The notes beneath the pieces were generated by a model. The model was given only the letters and a program-made list of their open reading frames with translations. It was not told the origin of the DNA and did not search any database. A stretch of DNA of 16,216 nt from Pseudomonadota bacterium (lineage in GTDB: Bacteria; Pseudomonadota; Alphaproteobacteria; Acetobacterales; Acetobacteraceae), in NCBI GenBank assembly GCA_021845555.1, contig JAJZVS010000029.1, positions 1 to 16,216 on the forward strand, given 5' to 3'. Below, in pieces: positions 6,938 through 13,886 of the stretch. The translations under genes and the position numbers were made by a program. Each line of letters starts with the position of its first letter. Position 1 is the first letter of the stretch.

Positions 6938-7267
6938 ATGTGCGGCATCTACGTCAACACCGATCCAATCATGTATGAATCCCGGACCAGATCGTTGCGA
7001 ATCCACGGCGTCATCACGACGATCAGGATGGAGAACGCGTTCTGGAACGCGCTCCAGGAGATCGCCGGGCATGAGGGCGTGACGACCAATCAGCTCATTG
7101 CCAAGCTGCACGGGGAGCTGACGGAATGTCGCGGCGAGACGGGCAATTTCGCGTCCTTCCTCCGGGTCTGCTGCCTCCGCTTCCTCGCCGCCACCGAGGG
7201 CGGCGCGCTGGCCCCCGCGGCTTCCCCTCCCGCGCCGCAGCCGGCCGTGCTGAAGCTGGTGCAATAG
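6938..7267 (+). CDS. Ribbon-helix-helix domain protein (RHH_4-like)
   Basis: This 109-residue protein resembles the small alphaproteobacterial ribbon-helix-helix (RHH_4-type) proteins. The N-terminal part, YESRTRSLRIHGVITTIRME (13-32), contains the likely strand that would pair in a dimer and contact DNA. It is followed by two helices: ENAFWNALQEIAGHEG (32-47) and TTNQLIAKLHGELTE (49-63). The segment NFASFLRVCCLRFLA continues the conserved core, and the last 25 residues are Ala/Pro-rich and probably disordered. It may regulate transcription, but the target is unknown. An ACAGGAGCGG ribosome binding site lies about ten bases before the ATG. It stands alone: a hairpin separates it from the dehydrogenase upstream, and a tRNA on the opposite strand follows. 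The N-terminus MCGIYVN only superficially resembles that of glutamine amidotransferases (see rejected items). Confidence 0.8.
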   Translation: MCGIYVNTDPIMYESRTRSLRIHGVITTIRMENAFWNALQEIAGHEGVTTNQLIAKLHGELTECRGETGNFASFLRVCCLRFLAATEGGALAPAASPPAPQPAVLKLVQ

Positions 7268-7315
7268 CAGCGGGACGCCGGCGGGTTGCGGGACCGGGCG
7301 CCGCGTGAAGGCGCC

Positions 7316-7326
7316 GGGGGGGGGGG
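7316..7326. repeat. Homopolymer of 11 G
   Basis: Eleven consecutive G on the plus strand lie between the RHH gene and the 3' end of the tRNA. Next to it GGCGCC occurs twice, separated by seven bases (GGCGCC-N7-GGCGCC, ending at 7315); because GGCGCC is its own reverse complement this can form a six-base stem and might contribute to tRNA termination. Tracts of this length are prone to slippage and to sequencing error. Confidence 0.8.
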
Positions 7327-7328
7327 AA

Positions 7329-7411
7329 TGCGCGAGGCCGGACTCGAACCGGCAAGGAGTTGCCTCCGGGGGTGTTTGAGACCCCTGCGGTTACCATTTC
7401 GCCACTCGCGC
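7329..7411 (-). tRNA. tRNA-Leu (anticodon CAA)
   Basis: The minus strand folds into a class II tRNA. The acceptor stem GCGCGAG pairs with CTCGCGC. The short D stem is GCG/CGC. The anticodon stem GGGGT/ACCCC encloses the loop CTCAAAC, with CAA in the anticodon position. A long variable arm contains GGAG-GCAA-CTCC, and the T arm is GCCGG-TTCGAGT-CCGGC. The discriminator base is A (complement of 7329), as expected for leucine, and the CCA end is not encoded. It reads UUG codons, which are rare in so GC-rich a genome. It is single, with no other tRNA next to it. Confidence 0.96.
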
Positions 7412-7437
7412 GCGGGACCGCTCGGCCCAGCGGCGCC

Positions 7438-7466
7438 GTTGTAGCCGCCGCCGGCGCTCCTGTCAG
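7438..7466 (-). promoter_or_regulatory. Probable sigma70-type promoter of tRNA-Leu
   Basis: On the minus strand CTGACA (7461-7466) matches five of six bases of the -35 consensus. It is followed after exactly 17 bases by TACAAC (7438-7443), a four-of-six -10 match. This would start transcription near 7431, about 20 bases before the mature tRNA 5' end. The hexamers lie between the tRNA and the stop codon of the upstream membrane-protein gene, so the tRNA need not depend on read-through. Confidence 0.55.
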
Positions 7467-7479
7467 CCCGCCCCCGCCG

Positions 7480-8310
7480 CTACGCCGCCTGCCAGGCCAG
7501 CACCAGCAGCACCGCCGCGTTGGCCGCCAGCACCGCCGGCGACAGCCGGGCCAGTCCCGCCTGCCAGCGCCGCCCGGCCGCCTGCCCCGCCAGCCCGACC
7601 ACGACCAGCGCCGGCACGGTGCCGAGCGCGAAAGCCGCCATCCCGACCGCGCCGGTCAGCGGATCGAGGCTGGCTGCCGCGGCGGTCAGCGCCGCATACA
7701 GGAACCCGCACGGCAGGAACCCCAGCGTCAGGCCGAGCAGCAGCCCGCTCGGCAGCGACCGCCCGGCGATGCGCCCAGGGAACTGCGCGACCAACCGCGC
7801 GACCAGCCGCCCCCAGGCCGGCGGCGACCGCTCCAGCGCCGCCAGCGCGCGCGCCAGCCGCCCGCCTGCCAGCCGCCCGCCTGCCAGACGCCCGGCCGCC
7901 CACGGCCGTCGGGCCGGGGGCAGCAACGGTGCCACCCGCCGCGCCGCCAGACCCAGGAACAGCAGCCCCGCCAGTGCCAGCAGCGCCGCCGAGACGCCGC
8001 CGAACCAAGGCGCCCGGCCGAGCACCGCGGCCGATCCCGCCGCCAGCGCGCCGAGTCCCGCATAGGTGAGCATCCGCCCCAGATGATAGGGCAGCAGCAG
8101 CGCGCCGGTGATCCGCCGCCGCTCGCACAGCGCCGCCGCCGGCAGCCGCGCCATCCGGTCCGCCGCCTGGCCGAGCACGAACCCGCCGCACATCGGCGCG
8201 CAGTGCATCGGCCCCCCGGCCGCGCCGGCGACCAGCAGGCCCAGCACGAGGCTGCCCTGGCGCGCCGCCGGGCTGCACAGGGCGCCGATCAGGGACAGGC
8301 CGGCGCTCAT
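7480..8310 (-). CDS. TauE/SafE-family (DsbD-like) membrane protein next to the cbb3 locus
   Basis: This 276-residue integral membrane protein has about six hydrophobic segments. Near the N-terminus a G-G-P-M-H-C-A-P-M-C-G-G-F motif puts two cysteines in the first membrane segment, and a later segment LTLGFLPCGFLYAALTAA contains the P-C-G motif. Both are typical of the sulfite exporter TauE/SafE and DsbD transmembrane group commonly found beside cbb3 oxidase and fixI genes. Members are thought to help metal or thiol handling for oxidase or cytochrome maturation; the exact role here is inferred from context. The ATG at 8310 is chosen. The alternative at 8364 would place the start only ten bases from the FNR box, upstream of any FNR-activated transcript. 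The gene is divergent from the cco operon and shares its regulatory region. A cytoplasmic loop carries a 15-base tandem repeat (7853-7882) encoding repeated G-R-L-A-G. Confidence 0.85.
   Translation of the reverse strand: MSAGLSLIGALCSPAARQGSLVLGLLVAGAAGGPMHCAPMCGGFVLGQAADRMARLPAAALCERRRITGALLLPYHLGRMLTYAGLGALAAGSAAVLGRAPWFGGVSAALLALAGLLFLGLAARRVAPLLPPARRPWAAGRLAGGRLAGGRLARALAALERSPPAWGRLVARLVAQFPGRIAGRSLPSGLLLGLTLGFLPCGFLYAALTAAAASLDPLTGAVGMAAFALGTVPALVVVGLAGQAAGRRWQAGLARLSPAVLAANAAVLLVLAWQAA
7853..7882. repeat. 15-base tandem repeat inside the TauE/SafE-like gene
   Basis: The unit GCCAGCCGCCCGCCT occurs twice in perfect tandem, and a degraded third copy starts at 7883. Being a multiple of three it keeps the frame and encodes G-R-L-A-G repeats in a basic loop between membrane segments. 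It is probably a slippage product. Confidence 0.85.
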
Positions 8311-8374
8311 CGGGGTCTCATCGGGGGCTGTGGCATCGAGTGTCCTCGTTGAACGCTCGGACATGTCGGCCGCA

Positions 8375-8388
8375 TTGATCTGGATCAA
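8375..8388. promoter_or_regulatory. FNR/FixK/Anr-type binding site in the divergent cco intergenic region
   Basis: TTGAT-CTGG-ATCAA is a perfect match to the FNR/FixK/Anr consensus TTGAT-N4-ATCAA. It lies between the divergent membrane-protein gene (64 bases from its ATG) and the 71-residue gene that heads the cco operon (81 bases from its ATG). cbb3 oxidase genes are classic FNR/FixK targets induced at low oxygen, so activation of one or both directions is expected. I could not pick a convincing -10 hexamer on either side. Confidence 0.9.
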
Positions 8389-8469
8389 TGCCAGATTTTC
8401 ATCCGGCGGACACGTTGGCGGCGACAGGTGCGGTGCGGCAAGGGGCCCCCGGCCACAGGGGAGTAACGC

Positions 8470-8685
8470 ATGGATCTCGAGCCAAGCGACGTCATCGTCG
8501 GGCTGATGGTAGCTGTGCTGGGCCTGCTCGGCCTGCTGCTGATCGCCCGCGCCTGGGACGACGAGATGTATCTGTTCGGCATGGTGCTGGCCGGTTTTGC
8601 CGTCATGTTCGATTTCGGCCTGCTGCGGCGCCATTACGACCGCCGCGACGCGGCGCTGGCGGCGCGGAGGGGCGGCCATGAGTGA
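8470..8685 (+). CDS. Small two-TM membrane protein of unknown function, first gene of the cco operon
   Basis: This 71-residue protein is not recognised. It has two hydrophobic segments, VIVGLMVAVLGLLGLLLIA (8-26) and about residues 34-52. They are joined by a short loop with R-A-W-D-D-E (27-32), and a basic tail R-R-H-Y-D-R-R-D follows. The positive tail suggests that the C-terminus, and so also the N-terminus, is in the cytoplasm. The ribosome binding site AGGGGAG (8457-8463) is seven bases before the ATG, so translation is likely. The stop overlaps the ccoN start by eight bases (8678-8685), implying translational coupling. It is the first gene after the FNR box. It differs from CcoQ (one TM, encoded later) and from CcoH/FixH (also present), so it may be an extra small subunit or assembly factor of the cbb3 oxidase. 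That role rests on position only. Confidence 0.8.
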   Translation: MDLEPSDVIVGLMVAVLGLLGLLLIARAWDDEMYLFGMVLAGFAVMFDFGLLRRHYDRRDAALAARRGGHE

Positions 8686-10153
8686 GCACGCGCTGCCGGG
8701 CGGGCCGGTGCTCTACAACGACGCGGTGGTGAAGAAATTCGTCATCGCCTGCCTGTTCTGGGCGATCGCGGCGTTCCTGGTCGGCGTCTATATCGCCTCC
8801 GAACTCGCCTGGCCGCAGCTGAACATCGCGCCTTATCTGAACTTCGGCCGGCTGCGCCCGGTGCACACCTCGGCGGCGATCTTCGCCTTCGGCGGCTCGG
8901 CGCTGATCGGCACCTCCTTCTATGTCGTGCAGCGCACCTGCCGCGCGCGGCTCTGGGGCGGCGACGCGCTGGCCAATTTCGTCTTCTGGGGCTACCAGAT
9001 CTTCATCGTGCTGGCGGCCACCAGCTACCTGATGGGATTCAGCAAGAGCCGCGAATACGCGGAGCCCGAGTGGCATCTCGACCTGCTGCTGGTGCTGGTG
9101 TGGGTGTGCTACCTGCTGATCTACCTCGGCACGCTGATGCGGCGCGCGGAACCGCACATCTACGTGGCGAACTGGTTCTACCTCAGTTTCATCATCACCA
9201 TCGCGCTGCTGGTGATCGTCAACAACCTCGGCATCCCGATCTCCCCCTACAGCGCCAAGAGCTATTCGTGGTTCTCCGGCGTGCAGGACGCGATGGTACA
9301 GTGGTGGTACGGCCATAACGCGGTCGGGTTCTTCCTGACGGTGCCGTTCCTCGGGATGATGTACTACTTCATCCCCAAGGCGGCGAACCGGCCGATCTAT
9401 TCGTACCGGCTGTCGATCGTGCATTTCTGGGCGCTGATCTTCATCTACATCTGGGCCGGCCCGCATCACCTGCTGTGGACCGCGCTGCCGGACTGGACGC
9501 AGACGCTCGGGATGGCGTTCTCGATCATGCTGTGGATGCCCTCCTGGGGCGGCATGATCAACGGGCTGATGACGCTGTCGGGCGCCTGGGACAAGCTGCG
9601 CACCGATCCCGGATTGCGCTTCTCGGTCACCGCGGTCGGCTTCTACGGCATGGCGACGTTCGAGGGACCGGCGATGTCGATCCGCAGCGTCAACGCGCTG
9701 GTGCATTATTCCGACTGGGTGATCGGCCACGTCCATTCCGGCACGCTGGGCTGGGTCGCGTTCATCGTCTTCGGCGCGCTCTATTATCTGGTGCCCAATC
9801 TGTGGGGCCGGAAGGGACTCTATTCGGTGCGTCTGGCGGCCTGGCACTACTGGATCGCCACGCTCGGGATCGTGTTCTACATCGCCTCGATGTGGGTCGC
9901 GGGCCTGATGGAAGGTCTGATGTGGCGCGCCTACGACCGGTTCGGGTTCCTGAAATATTCGTTCGTTCAGGTCGTGGTGGCCGAGCACCCGTTCATGGTG
10001 CTGCGCATGATCGGCGGGGTGTTGTTCACGATCGGGGCGGTACTGATGATCTATAACCTCTGGATGACGGTGAACAGCCCGAGCACCGAGGCGCCGCGCG
10101 CGACCCCGGTCGCGATCGGACTGCCCGCCGGCGCCGTCGTGGCGGGGGAATAG
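8678..10153 (+). CDS. ccoN: cbb3-type cytochrome c oxidase subunit I
   Basis: CcoN is the catalytic haem-copper subunit that reduces oxygen to water and pumps protons in the cytoplasmic membrane. The 491 residues contain about twelve hydrophobic segments and the full set of metal histidines. H63 (RPVHTSAA) and H353 bind the low-spin haem b. H213 (WYGHN) and H263-H264 (GPHH) bind CuB. H351 in DWVIGHVHSG binds the high-spin haem b3. Y257, six residues before H263, corresponds to the tyrosine cross-linked to a CuB histidine in this oxidase class. The spacing matches the Pseudomonas stutzeri enzyme. The ATG at 8678 overlaps the end of the small membrane-protein gene and has GGAGGGG upstream. The in-frame extension to 8597 has no N-terminal family features and is rejected. 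ccoO starts three bases after the stop. Confidence 0.98.
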   Translation: MSEHALPGGPVLYNDAVVKKFVIACLFWAIAAFLVGVYIASELAWPQLNIAPYLNFGRLRPVHTSAAIFAFGGSALIGTSFYVVQRTCRARLWGGDALANFVFWGYQIFIVLAATSYLMGFSKSREYAEPEWHLDLLLVLVWVCYLLIYLGTLMRRAEPHIYVANWFYLSFIITIALLVIVNNLGIPISPYSAKSYSWFSGVQDAMVQWWYGHNAVGFFLTVPFLGMMYYFIPKAANRPIYSYRLSIVHFWALIFIYIWAGPHHLLWTALPDWTQTLGMAFSIMLWMPSWGGMINGLMTLSGAWDKLRTDPGLRFSVTAVGFYGMATFEGPAMSIRSVNALVHYSDWVIGHVHSGTLGWVAFIVFGALYYLVPNLWGRKGLYSVRLAAWHYWIATLGIVFYIASMWVAGLMEGLMWRAYDRFGFLKYSFVQVVVAEHPFMVLRMIGGVLFTIGAVLMIYNLWMTVNSPSTEAPRATPVAIGLPAGAVVAGE

Positions 10154-10156
10154 ATC

Positions 10157-10873
10157 ATGCGTCTCTCTCATGCCTTCATCGAGCGCAACGCCATCGTGCT
10201 GCTCGTGCTCGCGCTGCTGACCGTCACCATCGGCGGCATCGTCGAGATCGTGCCGCTGTTCACGATCGAAACCACCGTCGAGCATGTGCAGGGGGTGCGC
10301 CCCTACTCGCCGCTCGAACTGCGCGGACGCGACATCTATGTCCGCGAGGGCTGCTATCTCTGCCACAGCCAGATGATCCGCACGCTGCGCGACGACGTGG
10401 CCCGCTACGGCCACTACTCCCTGGCCGCCGAGAGCATGTACGACCATCCGTTCCAGTGGGGATCGAAGCGCATCGGCCCCGATCTGGCCCGGGTGGGCGG
10501 CAAGTATTCGGACGCCTGGATGTATGCCCATCTCGAGCATCCGCGGCGGCTGGTGCCCGAATCGCTCATGCCGGATTTCGCCTTCCTGGCGCGCACCCCG
10601 CTCGAGACGCGCGACCTGCTGGCGCGGATGAAGACCAACATCGAGGTCGGCGTGCCCTACACCAAGGCCGATCTCGCCCAGGCCGAGGCCGATCTGCGTG
10701 CCCAGGACGATCCGTCTGCCGATCATTCCGCGCTGGAGAAGCGCTACCACGGTGCCCATGTGGTGCCCGGCAACGGGCACCCGACCGAGCTTGACGCGCT
10801 GGTGGCCTATCTGCAGGTGCTCGGCACCATGGTCGATTTCAAGGACGTCACCCCGGCGCAGGAGCGGCAATGA
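10157..10873 (+). CDS. ccoO: cbb3-type oxidase subunit II (monohaem cytochrome c)
   Basis: CcoO is a membrane-anchored cytochrome c that passes electrons to the CcoN haems on the periplasmic side. The 238-residue protein has one N-terminal membrane anchor (about residues 12-34). It then has the conserved RPYSPLELRGRDIYVREGC segment with the haem site C66-Y-L-C69-H70. The likely axial methionine is M138 in ESLMPDF. The WGSKRIGPDLARVGGKYSD segment is characteristic of the FixO family. Length fits the usual 200-300 residues. It follows ccoN after three bases, and its stop shares ATGA with the start of ccoQ. Confidence 0.97.
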   Translation: MRLSHAFIERNAIVLLVLALLTVTIGGIVEIVPLFTIETTVEHVQGVRPYSPLELRGRDIYVREGCYLCHSQMIRTLRDDVARYGHYSLAAESMYDHPFQWGSKRIGPDLARVGGKYSDAWMYAHLEHPRRLVPESLMPDFAFLARTPLETRDLLARMKTNIEVGVPYTKADLAQAEADLRAQDDPSADHSALEKRYHGAHVVPGNGHPTELDALVAYLQVLGTMVDFKDVTPAQERQ

Positions 10874-11013
10874 GCATTCTGGCCCGGATCGAGATCGCCG
10901 GCACCATCGCGATGTTCGCGGTGTTCGTCGCCATCTCGCTCACCACCTACTGGCCCGGCCGCAAGGACTCCATCGAGCGCCACGGCCAAATCCCGTTCGA
11001 GGACGACCGCTGA
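10870..11013 (+). CDS. ccoQ: cbb3-type oxidase subunit CcoQ/FixQ
   Basis: This 47-residue protein has one membrane segment (IAGTIAMFAVFVAISLTTYW, 9-28) followed by a short polar, partly basic tail. Its position between ccoO and ccoP, its size and its single TM identify CcoQ, which stabilises the assembled complex, especially the interaction with CcoP, but carries no cofactor. Its start overlaps the ccoO stop (ATGA at 10870-10873), and its stop overlaps the ccoP start (TGATG at 11011-11015), so translation is tightly coupled. Confidence 0.93.
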   Translation: MSILARIEIAGTIAMFAVFVAISLTTYWPGRKDSIERHGQIPFEDDR

Positions 11014-11885
11014 TGCCCGGCAAGATCGAAAAGGACTCCGTGACCGGCACCGAGACCACCGGGCACGAATGGGACGGCATCAGGGAGCTCAACACGCCGC
11101 TGCCGAAATGGTGGGTCTATGTCTGGCTCGCCAGCATCGTCTGGGGGATCGGCTACATGGTGGCCTATCCCTCGGTGCCGTACGGGTCGGGGTATTTCCA
11201 CGGCCTGCTCGGCTATTCCTCGCGATCCCATGTGGCGCACGAGGTGGCCGAGGTCGATGCGAAGCGCGACATCTACATGAAGAAGATCGCCGCGGAACCG
11301 TTCAGCGCGATCGAAAAGGACCCGCGGCTGATGCAGGTGGCGGAGATCGCGGGCGCGAGCACCTTCGCCAACAATTGCCAACCCTGCCACGGCCAGGGCG
11401 GGGAAGGGCGGATCGGCTACCCGGCGCTGGCCGCCGGCGCCTGGATCTGGGGCGGCACGCTGGACGCGATCCAGCGGACGGTCACCTACGGCATCCGCAG
11501 CGGCGATCCGAAGGCGCGCGACAGCCAGATGCCCCCCTTCGGCAAGAGCGGCATGCTGAAACCGGAGCAGATCCAGCAGGTGGCGAGCTTCGTCTGGTCC
11601 AACTTCTACGGCCATCCCACCAAGGGGGAGGACATCGCCCCCGGCGCCAAGATCTTCGCCGCCAACTGCGCCGTCTGTCACGGTCCGGAGGGCCAGGGCA
11701 ATCCGGCGTTCGGCGCGCCGCGGCTGGCGAGCCATGTGCATCTCTACGGCGATTTCCGCGCCGCCATCGTGCGCCAGGTGACCGACCCGCGCATGGGGGT
11801 GATGCCGAACTGGAACCAGCGGCTCGATCCCGCGACCATCAAGGCGGTGACGATCTACGTGCACGATCTGGGCGGCGGTCAGTAG
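11013..11885 (+). CDS. ccoP: cbb3-type oxidase subunit III (dihaem cytochrome c)
   Basis: CcoP takes electrons from soluble or membrane-bound cytochrome c. The 290-residue protein has the family's N-terminal HEWDGIRELNTPLPKWW (18-34) and one membrane segment (about 33-52). Two cytochrome c domains follow, with haem motifs C122-Q-P-C125-H126 and C219-A-V-C222-H223. Possible axial methionines are in SQMPPFG and GVMPNWNQRL. Length matches the usual 290-310 residues. The ATG at 11013 overlaps the ccoQ stop. The upstream in-frame reading overlaps ccoO/ccoQ and is rejected. ccoG begins about ten bases after its stop. Confidence 0.98.
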   Translation: MPGKIEKDSVTGTETTGHEWDGIRELNTPLPKWWVYVWLASIVWGIGYMVAYPSVPYGSGYFHGLLGYSSRSHVAHEVAEVDAKRDIYMKKIAAEPFSAIEKDPRLMQVAEIAGASTFANNCQPCHGQGGEGRIGYPALAAGAWIWGGTLDAIQRTVTYGIRSGDPKARDSQMPPFGKSGMLKPEQIQQVASFVWSNFYGHPTKGEDIAPGAKIFAANCAVCHGPEGQGNPAFGAPRLASHVHLYGDFRAAIVRQVTDPRMGVMPNWNQRLDPATIKAVTIYVHDLGGGQ

Positions 11886-11895
11886 GGTGGCGGGT

Positions 11896-13371
11896 ATGTC
11901 GCGGGTTCACGAGCGCCGGGTCCAGCTGGAAAAGGACCTGGGCGGCGATCACCTCTACGCCAGCCGCGTCCGGGTCTATGCCAAAGCGGTCAAGGGGAAG
12001 ATGCGCCGCATCAAATGGGCGGTGCTGGCGTTCTGCCTGACGGTCTATTACCTGCTGCCCTGGCTGCGCTGGGACCGCGGCCCGGGCCGGCCCACCCAGG
12101 CGGTGCTGCTCGATGTCGCCAGCCGCCGGTACTATTTCTTCGGGCTGGAGTTCTGGCCGCAGGACATCTACCTGCTGACCGGCACGCTGATCGTTGCCGC
12201 GGTGGCGCTGTTCCTGGTCACCTCGCTGTTCGGCCGCGTGTGGTGCGGATACTCCTGTCCGCAGACGGTCTGGACCGACCTGTTCATGTGGTTCGAGCGC
12301 GAGATCGAAGGCGATCGCAACGACCGCATGAAGCGCGACGCCGGGCCGCTGAGCTTCGACAAGCTCTGGCGCAAGAGCGCGAAGCACGCGATCTGGCTGT
12401 TCTTCGCGTTCTGGACCGGCGGCGCCTGGATCATGTATTTCGGTGACGCCCCCACCATCACCCGCGAGTTCTGGACCGGCACCGCGCCGGGCGCGACCTA
12501 TTTCTTCACCGGTCTGTTCACCTTCACCACCTACGCGCTGGCCGGCTGGGGCCGCGAGCAGGTCTGCACCTACATGTGCCCCTGGCCGCGCTTCCAGTCC
12601 GCGATGCTGGACGAGCAGAGCCTGACCACCACCTATCAGGCCTGGCGCGGCGAGCCGCGGGCGCGCGGTAAGCGGGATCCGGGCGCGCCCCCCGCCGGGG
12701 ACTGCGTGGATTGCGCCGCCTGCTACACCGCCTGCCCGATGGGCATCGACATCCGCGACGGCATCCAGCTCGAATGCATCAACTGCGGCCTGTGCATCGA
12801 CGCCTGCGACCATGTGATGGAGGTCACCGGCCGGCCGAAAGGGCTGATCGCCTGGGACACGCTGGCCGATCAGAAAGCCAAGCAGGAAGGCCGTTCCGTC
12901 AGCTTCCGCCTGCTGCGCCCGCGCACCATGATCTATTTCGGCGCGCTCGCGGTCGCGGGTACGGCGATGCTGGTGGCGCTGCTGCTGCGCGCGCCGATCG
13001 CGATGGACGCCGAACACGACCGCGCGCCGCTGTTCGTTCCGCTGCCGGATGGCGGCCTGCGCAACGGCTACACGGTGAACCTGACCAACCGCACCCAGCT
13101 GGCGGCGCCCTTCGTGCTGACGGTGCGCGGCCTGCCCGGCGCGCGGCTGGCCAACGGCACCGCGCCGCAGGAGCGGCATGCCGCGCTGACCCTGCCGGTC
13201 AAGGCGGACTCGATCGCCGATTTCCGCGTGCTGGTGATCGCCCCCCCCAACGCTCCGCCCGCGGCGCGCCGGCCGATCACCTTCGTGCTGCGCGATCCGG
13301 CCACGGGGGATGAAACCACCTACGCGGCCGCCTTCTTCGGACCCGCGGCCTATGTCGGAGGCGGCCCATGA
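11896..13371 (+). CDS. ccoG: Cytochrome c oxidase accessory protein CcoG/FixG (polyferredoxin-type)
   Basis: CcoG is a membrane iron-sulfur protein needed for cbb3 biogenesis; published work assigns it Cu(II) reduction so that copper can be delivered as Cu(I). The 491 residues (from ATG 11896) contain membrane segments with the NosR/NapH-like motifs WCGYSCPQTVW (C117, C121) and CTYMCPWPRFQSAM (C224, C228). A double ferredoxin follows with C270-x2-C273-x2-C276-x3-C280 and C294-x2-C297-x2-C300-x3-C304, ligating two [4Fe-4S] clusters. After a TM at about residues 333-352, a periplasmic Ig-like C-terminal domain follows. A GTG at 11887 would add three residues; the ATG is preferred because the conserved N-terminus begins there. 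The last four bases overlap the ccoH start (ATGA at 13368-13371). Confidence 0.95.
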   Translation: MSRVHERRVQLEKDLGGDHLYASRVRVYAKAVKGKMRRIKWAVLAFCLTVYYLLPWLRWDRGPGRPTQAVLLDVASRRYYFFGLEFWPQDIYLLTGTLIVAAVALFLVTSLFGRVWCGYSCPQTVWTDLFMWFEREIEGDRNDRMKRDAGPLSFDKLWRKSAKHAIWLFFAFWTGGAWIMYFGDAPTITREFWTGTAPGATYFFTGLFTFTTYALAGWGREQVCTYMCPWPRFQSAMLDEQSLTTTYQAWRGEPRARGKRDPGAPPAGDCVDCAACYTACPMGIDIRDGIQLECINCGLCIDACDHVMEVTGRPKGLIAWDTLADQKAKQEGRSVSFRLLRPRTMIYFGALAVAGTAMLVALLLRAPIAMDAEHDRAPLFVPLPDGGLRNGYTVNLTNRTQLAAPFVLTVRGLPGARLANGTAPQERHAALTLPVKADSIADFRVLVIAPPNAPPAARRPITFVLRDPATGDETTYAAAFFGPAAYVGGGP

Positions 13372-13886
13372 GCAGCAGCACCACCCCCCCCCGCCGGCGC
13401 GGGCCGCGTTCGGCCTGGGACTGGTTTCCCTGGGCGATCGCCGCCTCGCTGGCCCTGGTGATCCTCGTCAACGCCGGGATGATCTGGGCCGCGCTCGCCA
13501 CCTTCCCCGGCCAGGCCGGGGAGGACGGGTTCGACCTCAGCAACAGCTTCAACGAGATGCTGCACGCCGCGGCGAAGCAGAAGGCGCTGGGCTGGCACGT
13601 GACGCTCGGCGTCGATTCCGCCGGACACCTCGGCGTCGCGCTGGCCGGGCCGGACGGCAAGCCGCTGCCCGGGGCGACGGCCCAGGCGGTGGCGGAGCGG
13701 CCTGTGGGTCCGCGCGAAACGCAGCACCTGGCCATGCTGCCGCGGCCCGGCGGCGCATTCCGGGCCGTCCTGCCGCTGGCGCGCGGCCAGTGGCAGGTGG
13801 CGTTGACGATCCACGCCGCGGGCCACGTGTACGCCATCGACCGGCAGCTGATCGTCGAGGAGCTTGTGCCGCAGACCGCCAGATGA
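13368..13886 (+). CDS. ccoH: CcoH/FixH assembly protein
   Basis: This 172-residue protein has a basic N-terminus, then PWAIAASLALVILVNAGMIWAA (21-42) as its single membrane segment. A periplasmic domain follows, with the FixH-type features D-L-S-N-S-F-N-E and A-L-G-W-H-V, then a predicted beta-rich region ending in the family-like Q-W-Q-V-A-L-T-I. CcoH/FixH is needed to assemble or stabilise the cbb3 complex; it has no cofactor. Its gene is exactly where fixH lies in fixGHIS operons. Both ends overlap neighbours by four bases: ATGA with ccoG at 13368, and ATGA with ccoI at 13883-13886. These overlaps fix the start and indicate translational coupling. Confidence 0.93.
   Translation: MSSSTTPPRRRGPRSAWDWFPWAIAASLALVILVNAGMIWAALATFPGQAGEDGFDLSNSFNEMLHAAAKQKALGWHVTLGVDSAGHLGVALAGPDGKPLPGATAQAVAERPVGPRETQHLAMLPRPGGAFRAVLPLARGQWQVALTIHAAGHVYAIDRQLIVEELVPQTAR

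Noticed and set aside
5086..6948. A 620-codon open frame on the minus strand
   Set aside because: It is antisense to the GMC dehydrogenase, which has clear FAD and catalytic motifs; no motif in the antisense product.
6938..7267. Possible glutamine amidotransferase N-terminus (MCGIY)
   Set aside because: Class II amidotransferases begin M-C-G-I, but the protein is only 109 residues and the remaining sequence fits a ribbon-helix-helix core instead.
7853..7894. Short repeats that might suggest a CRISPR-like array
   Set aside because: The 15-base units are directly tandem without spacers and lie in frame inside a coding region.
8603..10870. A 755-codon open frame on the minus strand
   Set aside because: It is exactly antisense to ccoN, ccoO and the end of the small gene; its translation is rich in H, R, D, Q and G with no fold or motif, as expected from the complement of a GC-rich gene.
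11887..11895. GTG start for ccoG
   Set aside because: It adds only M-A-G before the ATG at 11896, and is just one base past the ccoP stop codon; the ATG fits the family N-terminus, although GTG cannot be excluded.
11839..13179. A 446-codon minus-strand frame
   Set aside because: It is antisense to ccoG with its many conserved cysteines; no recognisable protein.
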